A stretch of 46,706 nucleotides of DNA from Puniceicoccaceae bacterium (GCA_002729725.1 PBYS01000119.1:1-46706); one strand, 5' to 3'. Shown: positions 7,959 through 17,532, counted from the first letter of the stretch. Numbers and translations are program-made. The notes: generated by a model from the letters alone, not told the origin.

Positions 7959-8828
7959 TTAAATGGCGGCGTAGCCTGTTCGGTAGCGTCCGGGAGGTAT
8001 GCCAGTGTGTCGTTTAAACCAAGTGTTAAAATGAGCTGCATCGCTGAAGCCTAAAGAATAGGCGATGGATTTTTGTGTTTGTTCACTATCGGCGAGGCGG
8101 GATCGAGCAAACTCTATTCGGCGACGCTCCCAGTGTTGTTGCAGGCTCATTTTCATCTCATGCTTAAAGAGTCGGTTTAGTTGTGCCATGCCTATCCCTA
8201 GTGTAGATAGAGATGCCTTGGGGAAGCCTGCATTTAATGGGGCGTCATTGAGTGTGCGAAGAGCACTTAGAATACGGGTGTCTCCAGGTTGCCGAGCGAT
8301 CTGGTCTCCATTGGATAATCGTGCCGTGAGCCAGACTTGCAACCAATCTTGAAACACTCGTTGGAGTTGTGTGAATTGCCTGTAGTCGACACTTTGTCGT
8401 GCATATTCCTTATGCTTTTGGTTCGGGAAACTTTCTTTAAACATTTGCGCGAGTGAACTAGCAATTTCCTTCATGCGTGGTTGTTCGCAATCTTTAATGA
8501 TTAAGGCTTGAGGGCTTGCTACGATATTCTCACCAGTCGGCCATTGACAGCTGAACTTGAGTGAGATGAGCGAGGCATCGGAGCTGAAATTTTGCTTGTG
8601 GCACTCTGCTGGTAGCAAAAGCCATTCGCCTGCATCCGCTTTGTATTCGCCTGACTTTCCACTGATAAGAACGCTTCCAGTGCGTATGAACCAAGCCCAG
8701 TTCCTGCGCGTATGATCGCTATGCATTTGGCGTGAGCTTGAGGCGGGTCTGTGATCGTAGGCCCATATCAGTTCACTTTGTAAACTGGCCCAGTCGTGGA
8801 GTGAGAGTCGAACGTTCGAGAGCTTCAT
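7959..8828 (-). CDS. AraC family transcriptional regulator (second of four)
   Basis: A 289-residue regulator. The N-terminal sensing domain (about 1-160) has a cupin-like run (WAWFIRTGSVLISGKSGEY, then AGEWLLLPAE) and the C-terminal domain has two HTH units, the second being KSIAYSLGFSDAAHFNTWF followed by TGIPPGRYR. It is clearly paralogous to the regulator at 35012 (DWASLQSELIWAYDHR against DWASLTCALIWIYDSR at the same place). It converges with the first AraC gene across a 14-base gap and is divergent from the BNR-4 gene, which it probably regulates. The start ATG at 8828 is 83 bases from the proposed start of that gene. Confidence 0.9.
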   Translation of the reverse strand: MKLSNVRLSLHDWASLQSELIWAYDHRPASSSRQMHSDHTRRNWAWFIRTGSVLISGKSGEYKADAGEWLLLPAECHKQNFSSDASLISLKFSCQWPTGENIVASPQALIIKDCEQPRMKEIASSLAQMFKESFPNQKHKEYARQSVDYRQFTQLQRVFQDWLQVWLTARLSNGDQIARQPGDTRILSALRTLNDAPLNAGFPKASLSTLGIGMAQLNRLFKHEMKMSLQQHWERRRIEFARSRLADSEQTQKSIAYSLGFSDAAHFNTWFKRHTGIPPGRYRTGYAAI

Positions 8829-8911
8829 TTGTCAAAATCTGGAAAGGTTATGTTTATTTGGCGCAATGCATGAGGCTTGTAAGCCACAATAGTTCTCATT
8901 CTCGTATTGAT

Positions 8912-10384
8912 ATGGCGAAAAAAATGATACAACAGCAAGCTTCCTATGTTTTCGATTCCGCGGCCGCGGCTGAGAACGGAGATTCAACTGCGTGCTCGGA
9001 GGGGGGGGGGGGTGAGGTTCAGGCCCGCGTTGGAGACATTGCACAGGCTGTCACCCATGATGGTTATCGTGGCGTTTGGTTTCGGCTAGGCTTTCATTTC
9101 GAATATGGTGATAAATATTCAGGTGGGCTTGGCACTTACACGGCTAACCACCAGCCGATGGCTCAATATGTAGCTGAGGTTGATAGAACTTATTTCGTAT
9201 ATGGTGGCACACCTGCTGTAGATCAACGTAAATTGATTATTTTCGTTTCTTACTACGATCATGCTACGGGGTTGCTGCCGCGCCCAGTGGCGCTTTATTT
9301 TGATCCCTCTGTCGATGATCCGCATGATAACGCCTGTCTTCATGTGGACTCACGAGGTTATGTTTGGGTCTTTAAAAGTGGGCGCGGACGTCGTCGTCCT
9401 GGCTTAATCTTCCGCTCTTGTGAGCCTTATGAGTTGTTGGAGTTTGAAAAAGTGGGGGTCCAGGAATTCACCTATCCCCAAATTTGGCAGGGAGAGGAGG
9501 GGCAAGAAATGTTCATGCTATTTACCAAATATTTTCCTGGTACCAGATATGGTCCAGCTCGACATCTCTTTTGGAAACATAGTCAGGGCGGGCGCCAGTG
9601 GAGTGAGGATCATCCTCTTGCTGAGTTTGGGGGGCATTATCAGACTAGTGGTCGTTGGCAAGGGCCGAGGGGGGAGACCAAGTTTGCCACTTTTTTTAAT
9701 TACCACCCAGAGAGTCAGGTCGACCGTCGCACTAACGTATATTATGCGCAGACTACGAATTATGGGCGTACGTGGACGACGGCAAGTGGAGAAGTATTAG
9801 ACTTGCCGCTACGTCAGGCCGATAACTCGGCATTAATTTTGCCGTTGTTAGATCAGCAGCACTATATGTATACTTGTGACCTCAACTTTGATCAACACGG
9901 GCATCCTGTATTGCTCTTTATTGTCAGCCGTTCTGGTGAGCCGGGGCCTGCAGGTTCTCCGCGAGAATGGGTACTTATGCATTGGAATGGTTCCGATTGG
10001 GAGCGGCGAGTGATCACGCAATCCGATCATAATTATGATATGGGCAGCCTTCATATTGAGGGCAATGTCTGGCGCATTGTTGGCCCGACAGGTAAGGCCC
10101 CACAGCAGTGGGGGACTGGTGGGGAAATGGAGATGTGGCTGAGTTATGATGCCGGGCAGACTTGGTGTCGAGAGCGCGCGCTCACTGCCGATAGTGCCTA
10201 TAATCATTCCTATGCGAGACGGCCACTAGATGCGCACCCTGACTTTGCAGTATTTTGGGCCGATGGAGATGCTACTGAGATTTCTTGTTCGCGGCTATAT
10301 TTCTCTAATCGTGATGGTTCTCGGGTTTATCGTCTGCCTTATAATATGGATGAGGCCTTTACTGCACCGGAAAGGGTGCGTTGA
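8912..10384 (+). CDS. BNR-4 repeat beta-propeller protein, possible polysaccharide lyase or hydrolase
   Basis: A 490-residue protein with the BNR_4 signature from about residue 50: GYRGVWFRLG, EYGDKYSGGLGTYTANH, YFVYGGTP, ISYYDH-like FVSYYDHATG, VDDPHDNACLHVDSRGYVWV and SGRGRRRPGL. This family is a seven-bladed propeller that includes ulvan lyases and sialidase-like enzymes; which reaction applies here is not clear. No signal peptide is seen. I chose ATG 8912 (8924 also possible) because longer versions run into the divergent AraC gene. The first 45 residues are low-complexity (AAAA and a GGGG encoded by a 12-G tract at 9001-9012) and do not look like the fold; loss or gain of one G would shift the frame before the domain. 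Confidence 0.8.
   Translation: MAKKMIQQQASYVFDSAAAAENGDSTACSEGGGGEVQARVGDIAQAVTHDGYRGVWFRLGFHFEYGDKYSGGLGTYTANHQPMAQYVAEVDRTYFVYGGTPAVDQRKLIIFVSYYDHATGLLPRPVALYFDPSVDDPHDNACLHVDSRGYVWVFKSGRGRRRPGLIFRSCEPYELLEFEKVGVQEFTYPQIWQGEEGQEMFMLFTKYFPGTRYGPARHLFWKHSQGGRQWSEDHPLAEFGGHYQTSGRWQGPRGETKFATFFNYHPESQVDRRTNVYYAQTTNYGRTWTTASGEVLDLPLRQADNSALILPLLDQQHYMYTCDLNFDQHGHPVLLFIVSRSGEPGPAGSPREWVLMHWNGSDWERRVITQSDHNYDMGSLHIEGNVWRIVGPTGKAPQQWGTGGEMEMWLSYDAGQTWCRERALTADSAYNHSYARRPLDAHPDFAVFWADGDATEISCSRLYFSNRDGSRVYRLPYNMDEAFTAPERVR
9001..9012 (+). repeat. Homopolymeric G12 tract inside the BNR-4 gene
   Basis: Twelve consecutive G residues lie 90 bases into the coding region. Other G runs noticed in the window reach at most 7. 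Long poly-G tracts slip during replication and are classic phase-variation switches, although an assembly or sequencing error is also possible at such a tract. Confidence 0.85.
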
Positions 10385-10437
10385 CTGGGCTATTTGTAGC
10401 ATTTTTTTTACGCTAATTGAGGGGTCCTCATTGGTAA

Positions 10438-10466
10438 TTGACTGCGATAGCTTGATGTATTTACAT
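10438..10466 (+). promoter_or_regulatory. Possible sigma-70-type promoter before PEP-CTERM gene
   Basis: TTGACT at 10438-10443 is followed after exactly 17 bases by TTACAT at 10461-10466, 44 bases before the start codon at 10511. The -35 box is good and the -10 box is poor. There is no other obvious promoter in this 126-base gap. Confidence 0.35.
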
Positions 10467-10510
10467 AGTAAGCGATAGTGGACCTAACCTTTTTATATAA
10501 ATAAGTGCTT

Positions 10511-11200
10511 ATGAAATTTAAAACGACTTCACTTTTCGTCTTCGTATCTGCAGCGATCACGTTGCCAGTGACGGCGCAAACCTACTTTACTGATTTTCCT
10601 GAAGCGGAGTCTAGTATGCCCAGTGACTGGGTGGTCCGCGCCAGTTCGGGGTTTGCGGTTGATAGCGGTGGCGATTTCCGGTTTACTGGAAGTGGTAACG
10701 GCTTGGCGGAGTATCGTCCCGATCCGGCCAACGGCTTTGACGCTTTGACTGATTATACCATTGAGGCCGATTTTCGTAAGAGCGCAGGTTCCAATTTTAC
10801 TGGCGTGGTCGGCCGTAGCCAGTCTTCGGGCTTGAGTTTTTATATGGCCCGCTTAAACGGAGATAATATTATGCAGTTGTACGTCTTCGATGATGGAGCA
10901 GCCACTCAATTAGGAGGAGACGTTACGACCAGCGATGATTATTTGTCGGGTGAAACCTGGACCATTCGTATGACGTTTGCTGGTACGCAAATCTCGGCTG
11001 AACTTCTAGATGAATCGGATACTGTAGTGGGTTCAATCGTGCAGACAGATGCTACATGGAGTAGCGGCTATTCCGGTGTGCGTTCCAGTGAGCCTTCCGT
11101 TTACGAAAACTATTCGATCACGGTGCCAGAGCTTTCGTCTTTCACTTTGATGATGGGGGGCATGGGCTTAGTGTTCAGCCTGGTGCGTCGCCGTCGTTAG
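10511..11200 (+). CDS. PEP-CTERM-like secreted protein with a variant VPEL motif
   Basis: A 229-residue protein from the ATG at 10511 (a GTG at 10505 is less likely). It has a clear signal peptide (KFKTTSLFVFVSAAITLPVTAQ) and a jelly-roll-like body with ANGFDALTDYTIEADFRKSA and ETWTIRMTFAGTQISAEL, which recalls LamG/DUF1080-type carbohydrate-recognition folds. The end is VPELSS, a hydrophobic helix and VRRRR. The PEP motif has Leu in place of the second Pro, so exosortase recognition may be altered. It lies between a polysaccharide-active BNR-4 gene and a secreted beta-helix gene. It may be a surface glycan-binding or matrix protein (inference). Confidence 0.78.
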   Translation: MKFKTTSLFVFVSAAITLPVTAQTYFTDFPEAESSMPSDWVVRASSGFAVDSGGDFRFTGSGNGLAEYRPDPANGFDALTDYTIEADFRKSAGSNFTGVVGRSQSSGLSFYMARLNGDNIMQLYVFDDGAATQLGGDVTTSDDYLSGETWTIRMTFAGTQISAELLDESDTVVGSIVQTDATWSSGYSGVRSSEPSVYENYSITVPELSSFTLMMGGMGLVFSLVRRRR

Positions 11201-11211
11201 GCTCTTTAAGT

Positions 11212-11463
11212 TTATATCATGAGGTAGACTTTCGCTGTGGCCACTAGTTGGCTGGAGCTGGTCGCAGATTTCAGAGCAGACATCAGTGCCATCGCTAGCT
11301 GTGCTGCGCCATTCTCTACCTTAGCTAGCCTATTAAGCTCGAAGGCTTGTTTTCTATGAAACAAGTCTTCGAGCTTTGCTGTCTTTATTGGCTCAAGAAT
11401 ATTTAATTTCCTGTTGAATAGGTTCACCAGTGCTCTGCTGGCATTCTTACGATTGGGCAGCAA
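11212..11463 (-). CDS. Doubtful small open reading frame, helix-rich
   Basis: An 83-codon frame starting with TTG on the minus strand, in a 311-base stretch without a convincing gene. The product would be helical (AQLAMALMSALKSATSSSQ), but it has no recognised domain, no ribosome binding site was seen, and the frame contains an 18-bp hairpin (11335-11376) that constrains the sequence. It could be a decayed gene fragment or chance. Confidence 0.2.
   Translation of the reverse strand: MLPNRKNASRALVNLFNRKLNILEPIKTAKLEDLFHRKQAFELNRLAKVENGAAQLAMALMSALKSATSSSQLVATAKVYLMI
11335..11376. repeat. 18-bp inverted repeat (stem-loop) between PEP-CTERM and beta-helix genes
   Basis: Left arm 11335-11352 pairs with right arm 11359-11376 across a 6-base loop; 17 of 18 pairs are Watson-Crick and one is G-U. 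No T run follows on either strand, so it is not a standard terminator. It may be a remnant of a mobile palindrome or an mRNA processing signal. The rest of 11201-11511 shows nothing else I can support. Confidence 0.6.
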
Positions 11464-11511
11464 GTTAATATTCAGAAATATAGATAGGAATACTCCAATT
11501 CATTGCCCCTT

Positions 11512-13689
11512 ATGTTTAAAATTAAAACTACAGCGTTTTCGCTGTCCTTGATCGCATCGGTTCTTTCGGCTGAAAATATGCTAAGCAACAGTCAATTTGA
11601 TGACTGGCAGGATGGTAAGCCGAGTGCTTGGACGATACGCTCGAAGCAGGAGTACTATGCTCGCGAGCAGGACACAGATTCGGCAGCGAATCAAGTGTTT
11701 GGAGTTAAGGTGGTCAAGACCTCTGGGGGCTATGGTGAAGTGTTACAAAAGGTGCCCGTAGAAAAGAATACACGCTATCGTTTTACGGGGCGCGTTAAAG
11801 CGAGCATGAAGAGCAGTGCATTCTTTCAGATTAAGTTCTTTAGCAATGGCAAAGAAATGTCCCGTACGAACTTGAGCAGTAACAAGGGCAGCGATTGGAA
11901 CGATGTTGAAAAAGTCTTTCAAACCGACGGTGCCGGCGCCGTGGCTATCTTACTGCGCTGGAAGCAACAGAAGGAATATTTAAATAATGTCATCGCCTTT
12001 GATGAGCTAACACTGGAAAAAGAGCCTCCGCTAGTCTACCAAGGGGAGGAAGTTGCACCCGTTGCTGTGCCTACCTTTAATTCGGTCGGGCTTTACTGGA
12101 AACCGAACGGAGGCACAGCCTCGAAGGCGGTCACAACACACTATCGTGCGCAGGGAGGTAGCGAGTGGAAAGAAGCACTCCCGTTGTGGTTCGATGCAAA
12201 CGAGCATCCTGCGCCCTATGATCGGCATACTGCGGAGTATCGTGGCAGTATTGTGGGACTGGATGCGGGCACCAGCTATCAAGTGAAGCTCAGCTTGGAC
12301 GGCGGTGCGGAACGTGTCTTTAATTTTGTTACCTGGTCGGAGGATTTTAAGATCGCTCGCACTGTGGAGTTGCCGCCCGCCATGGGGGAGATGCATCGCA
12401 TCACTGAGGGTGGCAGTGAAGAAGAGGGCTATGTGCTGTATGTGCCGCAAGGAGGGGCGGATGCGGTTTGGGACGCGCAAAATGCGGCGGATTGCAACCT
12501 TAAGGTTGAGGCACCTTGGGTGATCGTTCGTGGCTTTACCCTACAAGGCGGCAAGAAGCACGGTATCGTGTTAGGCGACGTCCAGAACGTGGTGATTGAG
12601 GATTGTGATATTAGCGGTTGGGGCGCGACACGCGGAAACGGGCAGGCGTATAATTTAAACTCAGCGATTTATAGCGGCTCGAAAAGCTTGAAGCGTATTG
12701 TGGTTCAAAATTGTGAGCTCCACCATCCACGCAGCGACAGTAATTCATGGAAGGAGAAACGTCCTGGCACTAATAGCTCACACCCGGAAGGGCCCCAAGG
12801 CATTACGTTTAAGGGCGGCAAGGGGCAGTTTGTCATTCGCAACAACCGCATCTACTCAGATATGGACCACATGTTTAATGATGGCATGGGCGAGACCAGT
12901 AATTTTGGGTATGGCGGCTTTCCGAATCGGGACAGTGATATTTATAATAACTTTGTCTCACACTGTTGGGATGACGGTCTCGAAATCGAAGGTGCCGATA
13001 TCAATGTACGCGTTTGGAACAATTATATTGATATGACCTATGGCGCGATTGGGGCTGCGGCGCCCAGCACTGGGCCCGTCTACTTCTTTCGCAATGTGTA
13101 TGGCGTCTCACGCAAGCATTCAGGAACGGATAGTAATTCCTACCGTGGTCATTATCTGGTCAAGTTGGGCAATGAAAAGCCTCATTATACGCGTGGGCGC
13201 ATGTTTATCTTCCATAACACTGCATTGCAGCCACCTGCGTTTGAAGCCAACAGCGAGATCAAATCGAGTGGGGCACAATCCGGGATTGTTTTTACTTCCA
13301 GCAAGAAGACTCAGCAAAACATGACGACTCGTAACAACATCATTCAGACACGTAAGACCGGTGACTGGGCGATCTTAGATCAGAAATACACTTATTCGAA
13401 CGATTTTGATTACGACTTTTATCAAGGTAAGGTTCGGGCTAAAGAAGGGGCTGAGAAAAATGCAATCATTGGCACGCCTGTATACGAACGTGCGCCTGAT
13501 GGGAGACTTTGGTTAGCGCCGGGGACACCTGGGCATGATGCAGCCGTGCGAATTCCTAATTTTAACGATGACTACATAGGAACTGGACCCGACATGGGCG
13601 CCATTGAGACGGGCAGCACGCAAGCGAAGCCTACGACGTGGCCCGTATTTCCTGAGAATTACGATCCTAGCCAAAATTCGAATTTGTAG
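11512..13689 (+). CDS. Secreted CBM/Fn3/right-handed beta-helix protein, likely polysaccharide-active
   Basis: A 725-residue exported protein from the ATG at 11512 (TTG at 11503 also possible). A signal peptide (IKTTAFSLSLIASVLSA) precedes a CBM_4_9-like carbohydrate-binding domain (about 22-165; MLSNSQFDDWQDGKPSAW and NTRYRFTGRVKAS). Next comes a fibronectin type III domain (about 175-270; GLDAGTSYQVKLSLDGG). The rest is a right-handed parallel beta-helix (about 290-640) with repeats such as VIVRGFTLQGGKKHGIVLG, VVIEDCDISGWG, IVVQNCELHHP and FVIRNNRIYSD. Beta-helices of this kind include alginate, pectate and chondroitinase B-type lyases, but no catalytic set can be assigned. It is the best candidate for an extracellular depolymerase in the window. 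Confidence 0.8.
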   Translation: MFKIKTTAFSLSLIASVLSAENMLSNSQFDDWQDGKPSAWTIRSKQEYYAREQDTDSAANQVFGVKVVKTSGGYGEVLQKVPVEKNTRYRFTGRVKASMKSSAFFQIKFFSNGKEMSRTNLSSNKGSDWNDVEKVFQTDGAGAVAILLRWKQQKEYLNNVIAFDELTLEKEPPLVYQGEEVAPVAVPTFNSVGLYWKPNGGTASKAVTTHYRAQGGSEWKEALPLWFDANEHPAPYDRHTAEYRGSIVGLDAGTSYQVKLSLDGGAERVFNFVTWSEDFKIARTVELPPAMGEMHRITEGGSEEEGYVLYVPQGGADAVWDAQNAADCNLKVEAPWVIVRGFTLQGGKKHGIVLGDVQNVVIEDCDISGWGATRGNGQAYNLNSAIYSGSKSLKRIVVQNCELHHPRSDSNSWKEKRPGTNSSHPEGPQGITFKGGKGQFVIRNNRIYSDMDHMFNDGMGETSNFGYGGFPNRDSDIYNNFVSHCWDDGLEIEGADINVRVWNNYIDMTYGAIGAAAPSTGPVYFFRNVYGVSRKHSGTDSNSYRGHYLVKLGNEKPHYTRGRMFIFHNTALQPPAFEANSEIKSSGAQSGIVFTSSKKTQQNMTTRNNIIQTRKTGDWAILDQKYTYSNDFDYDFYQGKVRAKEGAEKNAIIGTPVYERAPDGRLWLAPGTPGHDAAVRIPNFNDDYIGTGPDMGAIETGSTQAKPTTWPVFPENYDPSQNSNL

Positions 13690-13695
13690 TTTTCT

Positions 13696-13721
13696 AAATA
13701 TTTACGATTCCGTAAATATTT
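13696..13721. terminator. AT-rich palindrome between beta-helix and Verru_Chthon-like genes
   Basis: A perfect 11-bp stem, AAATATTTACG (13696-13706) with CGTAAATATTT (13711-13721) and a 4-base loop ATTC, starts 6 bases after the stop codon and ends in a short T stretch. It could be a terminator or a dyad operator for the gene starting at 13780. Confidence 0.5.
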
Positions 13722-13779
13722 TACAACGTCCGTAGGCATACCCCAATGCCAACGGATTTCATATTGATGACCCGCAGCC

Positions 13780-16700
13780 ATGACCCCCTTGTTATTGATA
13801 GCAACTAGACCCTCTCTCTCAAAAAAAACTTCACGTGCTAGATCTCGAGACTCTCAGCAGGGGTTCGCATTGATTATTTCGATGGGATTGATGGCCTTTG
13901 TTTTGCTGTTAGTCCTTTCGATTTATACTTTATTAGAGGTGGAGGCTAGGGCCTCTGGTCAATCCAAGGCACAGACTTTGGCGCGTCAGAATGCTTATTT
14001 AGGAGTGCTAACGGCAGTGGGCGAACTGCAACAGGCTTTGGGACCTGATTCCAGGATCACAGCCCGATCCGATATTTTTGCTGGTAGTGAAGCTTTAGCG
14101 GAGGATAGTGAGGTCGATCAACTTTACTGGATGGGCGTTTGGAATGCCAATAACCCGGATGACAGTGTTAAAACTACCGAGGACTATAAAGCTTGGAATG
14201 CCTTAACGCCAGAACAGAGAATTAAGCAAGGCCGCTGGGTTGTGAGTGGCAATGCGGGCAAAGAGCCGAACGACGAGGGTTATTGGACACCGCTGCAGGC
14301 GATGCCTGAAGATGGCACGACCGTAGTGCTGGCTGAAGCGGCTGAAGATTATAAGGTTGAAGCCGTGCGCGTGCCAAAGGTCGCTGTGAGTGCTGGTGAT
14401 CAGGCAGGTAATTATGCCTATTGGGTGAGTGATGATAACGCCAAGGCCTTAGTGAACCTTGCGATCGAAGATGCGGATACTTCGACTGATTTAGATTATT
14501 TGAGCCGTTCGTTTTTACTCGCGAACCGCAGTGCTGTGGAAACAGTCACAGGCTTAGAAAATTATGTGCCCAATGATAGTAGCTTAGAGCGCTTGTATGA
14601 TTTGTCCTCTGGCTATGTGGACTGGCGATCCGACGCCAATGAGGATCTTCTGAGTATTCAACGAGGCCATTTTCACGATTTAACCACATGGTCCAAAGGA
14701 CTGCTGGTCGATGTTAAAGATGGCGCCTTAAAACGGGACTTGACTCAAGCCTTTGAAATTGATGCCTCCTTCCAAGAGCACTTTACCGATCAAGTCTTTG
14801 GCAACCAGGCCGATTCCGATGAGGCAGCCGCAAATCCTTTTAACGCGGAGCCACTTTTTTTATTCGAAGATTCCGTGATCAAAAATGGAAGCCCCAATTG
14901 GGGTATTTTACGTGACTATTATCAGCAATACTGGGAGAATCATACAACTGACTGGACCAACAAAATCAGCTTTAGCAATGCTTTAAGGTACCTCGATGAT
15001 GGAACTAAAGTTTGGAAATATTTGCCGCGTCGACTCAGTAGTATGCCTTATTCCGATCCAAGAATCAGTAATACATTGCCTTATCAATATGTCGATGATC
15101 AGGGAGAAGACACCAGCTATAGAGAAGGGGATAATTATCAACGGACGAGCTGGTTAACACCAGTTGTTGCTCAGTTTCGACTTTCACATGCCTTAGAAAT
15201 TGTAAGTCCTTCTTCGGCAGCATATCCTGATGTGTTAGCTCTTTCTTTTCGCCCAGTTTTTAGTCTGTATAACCCCTACAATGTGAGATTAAATGGGAAA
15301 GATTTTGGTTTTAAGTCGAGTATCAACCCTAAGATTACTTTGACGGTTGGTTTGTCGGAAGGAACGAGAACTATAGAATTTTATCAATCAGAGCTACATG
15401 ATTCAAATATGCAGGGAACTTTTAAGGTTACTTTTGGTAAATTTCCCGATAATGGCATGATGCCTGGGTCCGTGATTCATGAGGGCTTTGGTGGTACAAC
15501 ATTTGCGAACAAGGATGGTGATAATAAAGCAGATACCAATTATACAACTACCACATGGAAACAACTCGGGGGACGTCTGTTCATCTTAGATGATTATTAT
15601 TTGCGAACGGATGGCGAGGGGGCGGACGCTGTGGACGTATATCGCAAAGCTGAAAGTGCTGATGAAAATGGAGCGGTTTCTTATCAAGAAGCGTATAAGT
15701 GGAAGGACGGGAGGGATCTTGAAAACTCGGAACATCCGCGTTGGGGCTTAACGGCAGAGGAAAGGGGCTGGATTCGGCAGGCAGTAGAGGAAAATGCGTC
15801 ACTCAGTGTGCGTATTGATTATGATAGTTTTGGCTATATGCGCTTCTACACGAATTCTCCGGATCCAGGCTATGGTTATAATAGAATCGTAGATCTATGG
15901 CGTCCTGAAAGTTCGGATCAGCCAGAAACGTTCTCGACTAGTTATGAACGTGTCACTGATGCGACTGCACAGGACTCATTTGAAACACTGGCATTTAGTT
16001 TGCGCAATACGGAACGGCTGGATGGTTCAGCATCTGATTTGGAGCCGATACGTAATCTGATTGATACAAACTTACGCTCAATTTTTAGTCATTCGATGTG
16101 GGATGGCCAAGATAACTACAGCCGTTATCTGAGTTTATACGACGGTGCTGCCCTTGGGGGGAATAAACAGGAGCCTCAAAGTTATACTGATGACAACTAT
16201 ACTGTTAAAGGTAAGAATTCAAAATTTGGATTTTTGGGCCGAAATATTAATCCCCCTGATGGTCAGAAATCAGTTATTCTTTTCGATAAGCCTCGTTGGC
16301 CTTTGCTGAGCTTGGGGCAATTACAACATGCGAATTTGGGCCGTTATCACTTTGATCCGACTTACATGCTTGGTAATTCATACGCGAGTCTACGGATTCC
16401 TATGGATAGCTATCGAAATGCTGATTTCGGAGGGACTGAGGGTTTAACTCTTTTCGATTCTTCCTATTTAGTGAATGAGCGAGTTTGGGATAATTTCTTT
16501 TTCTCGTCGCTACGAATTCCGAAAGATGCAAATGATCGAGCTGATATATTGGTTGAGCTCGCTACGCCGGATAGCAATCTCGCGGATTATACCTTAAATC
16601 CACGCATGGAATTTATCGCTAGCGAGCTCAGTGATGTCGAACGTTACCAGCGAATCGTAGTTGAAGATAGCACGGATGATAATTTTGAGTCGGCGATTTA

Positions 16701-17532
16701 TCGTCCCGCTTCAGAGATGTGGGTGAATGGTGCCTTTAATGTCAATTCGACTTCGGTCGAAGCTTGGAAGGCCGTACTGTCTAGCACAAAAGGGCTGCGG
16801 TTTCCTATCTATAATCCCGAAAATACAAGCGAAATTATTACTGAACCAGATGTGAGTTTTTCTCGTTTCTCGCGCCCTTATAATCATGGTTTCAAAGCTG
16901 GGGACACTGACACTGAGGGGGATTTTTGGAAAGGATACCGCGTGTTAAGTTCTGCCGAAGTCACAGATTTAGCGGAATCAATCGTGGAGCAAATCAAGGC
17001 AAGGGGCCCATTTTTAAGCTTGGCCTCCTTTGTGAATCGTCGTTTGACTGACGATACGCTGGGGAAAAAAGGCGCCCTGCAAGCAGCATTGGATGATCCT
17101 ACTTTAGGCACCGACCCAAATTTAGCGGTTAATGATTTTAGTGATCAACATCCAAACATTGGCAGTGAACCAGTCGAGCCTTTCACGCAAGCGACGAGTC
17201 TGCTCTCTCAGAATCTCGCAGACACCGATGAAACCATCATGGGCCTGCCTGGCTATGTGCTTCAGTCGGATGTTCTGCAGCAGATTGGCTCATTTCTAAC
17301 CGTTCGCTCTGATACGTTTACGGTTCGGGCTTATGGCGATGTGGTGAATCCAGTAACCAACGAAGTGACTAGTCGCGTGCTTTGCGAAGCCAAGGTGCAG
17401 CGTTTGCCAGAGCCCATGATACCAGTCGATAGCACTCGCTCAGAGATGGATGAATATATCCAACCTTCGAGTCCTTATGGTAGGCGCTTACAGATTGTGT
17501 CGATTAAGTGGCTGAACGAAGATGAAATTTAA
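13780..17532 (+). CDS. Verru_Chthon cassette protein A-like prepilin/PilX-type protein
   Basis: A 1250-residue protein. After a short basic leader comes a type IV prepilin-like segment, QQGFALIISMGLMAFVLLLV (about residues 25-45), with a possible prepilin peptidase site between Gly and Phe. The usual Glu at position +5 is absent, as in PilX/GspK-type minor pilins. The rest is a long extracytoplasmic region rich in Asp, Ser and Tyr. PRWPLLSLGQLQHANLG (near 840) resembles the Verru_Chthon cassette A family, large proteins normally encoded with partners B, C and D in Verrucomicrobia. Here B, C and D are missing; instead it overlaps by 11 bases a small secreted protein gene, and a CE12 esterase follows. 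Probably part of a pseudopilus or surface apparatus; its role is unknown. Confidence 0.65.
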   Translation: MTPLLLIATRPSLSKKTSRARSRDSQQGFALIISMGLMAFVLLLVLSIYTLLEVEARASGQSKAQTLARQNAYLGVLTAVGELQQALGPDSRITARSDIFAGSEALAEDSEVDQLYWMGVWNANNPDDSVKTTEDYKAWNALTPEQRIKQGRWVVSGNAGKEPNDEGYWTPLQAMPEDGTTVVLAEAAEDYKVEAVRVPKVAVSAGDQAGNYAYWVSDDNAKALVNLAIEDADTSTDLDYLSRSFLLANRSAVETVTGLENYVPNDSSLERLYDLSSGYVDWRSDANEDLLSIQRGHFHDLTTWSKGLLVDVKDGALKRDLTQAFEIDASFQEHFTDQVFGNQADSDEAAANPFNAEPLFLFEDSVIKNGSPNWGILRDYYQQYWENHTTDWTNKISFSNALRYLDDGTKVWKYLPRRLSSMPYSDPRISNTLPYQYVDDQGEDTSYREGDNYQRTSWLTPVVAQFRLSHALEIVSPSSAAYPDVLALSFRPVFSLYNPYNVRLNGKDFGFKSSINPKITLTVGLSEGTRTIEFYQSELHDSNMQGTFKVTFGKFPDNGMMPGSVIHEGFGGTTFANKDGDNKADTNYTTTTWKQLGGRLFILDDYYLRTDGEGADAVDVYRKAESADENGAVSYQEAYKWKDGRDLENSEHPRWGLTAEERGWIRQAVEENASLSVRIDYDSFGYMRFYTNSPDPGYGYNRIVDLWRPESSDQPETFSTSYERVTDATAQDSFETLAFSLRNTERLDGSASDLEPIRNLIDTNLRSIFSHSMWDGQDNYSRYLSLYDGAALGGNKQEPQSYTDDNYTVKGKNSKFGFLGRNINPPDGQKSVILFDKPRWPLLSLGQLQHANLGRYHFDPTYMLGNSYASLRIPMDSYRNADFGGTEGLTLFDSSYLVNERVWDNFFFSSLRIPKDANDRADILVELATPDSNLADYTLNPRMEFIASELSDVERYQRIVVEDSTDDNFESAIYRPASEMWVNGAFNVNSTSVEAWKAVLSSTKGLRFPIYNPENTSEIITEPDVSFSRFSRPYNHGFKAGDTDTEGDFWKGYRVLSSAEVTDLAESIVEQIKARGPFLSLASFVNRRLTDDTLGKKGALQAALDDPTLGTDPNLAVNDFSDQHPNIGSEPVEPFTQATSLLSQNLADTDETIMGLPGYVLQSDVLQQIGSFLTVRSDTFTVRAYGDVVNPVTNEVTSRVLCEAKVQRLPEPMIPVDSTRSEMDEYIQPSSPYGRRLQIVSIKWLNEDEI

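Noticed and set aside
8732..8911. Longer N-terminus for the BNR-4 protein (GTG at 8732)
   Set aside because: It would overlap the start of the divergent AraC gene and adds Arg-rich sequence unrelated to the family.
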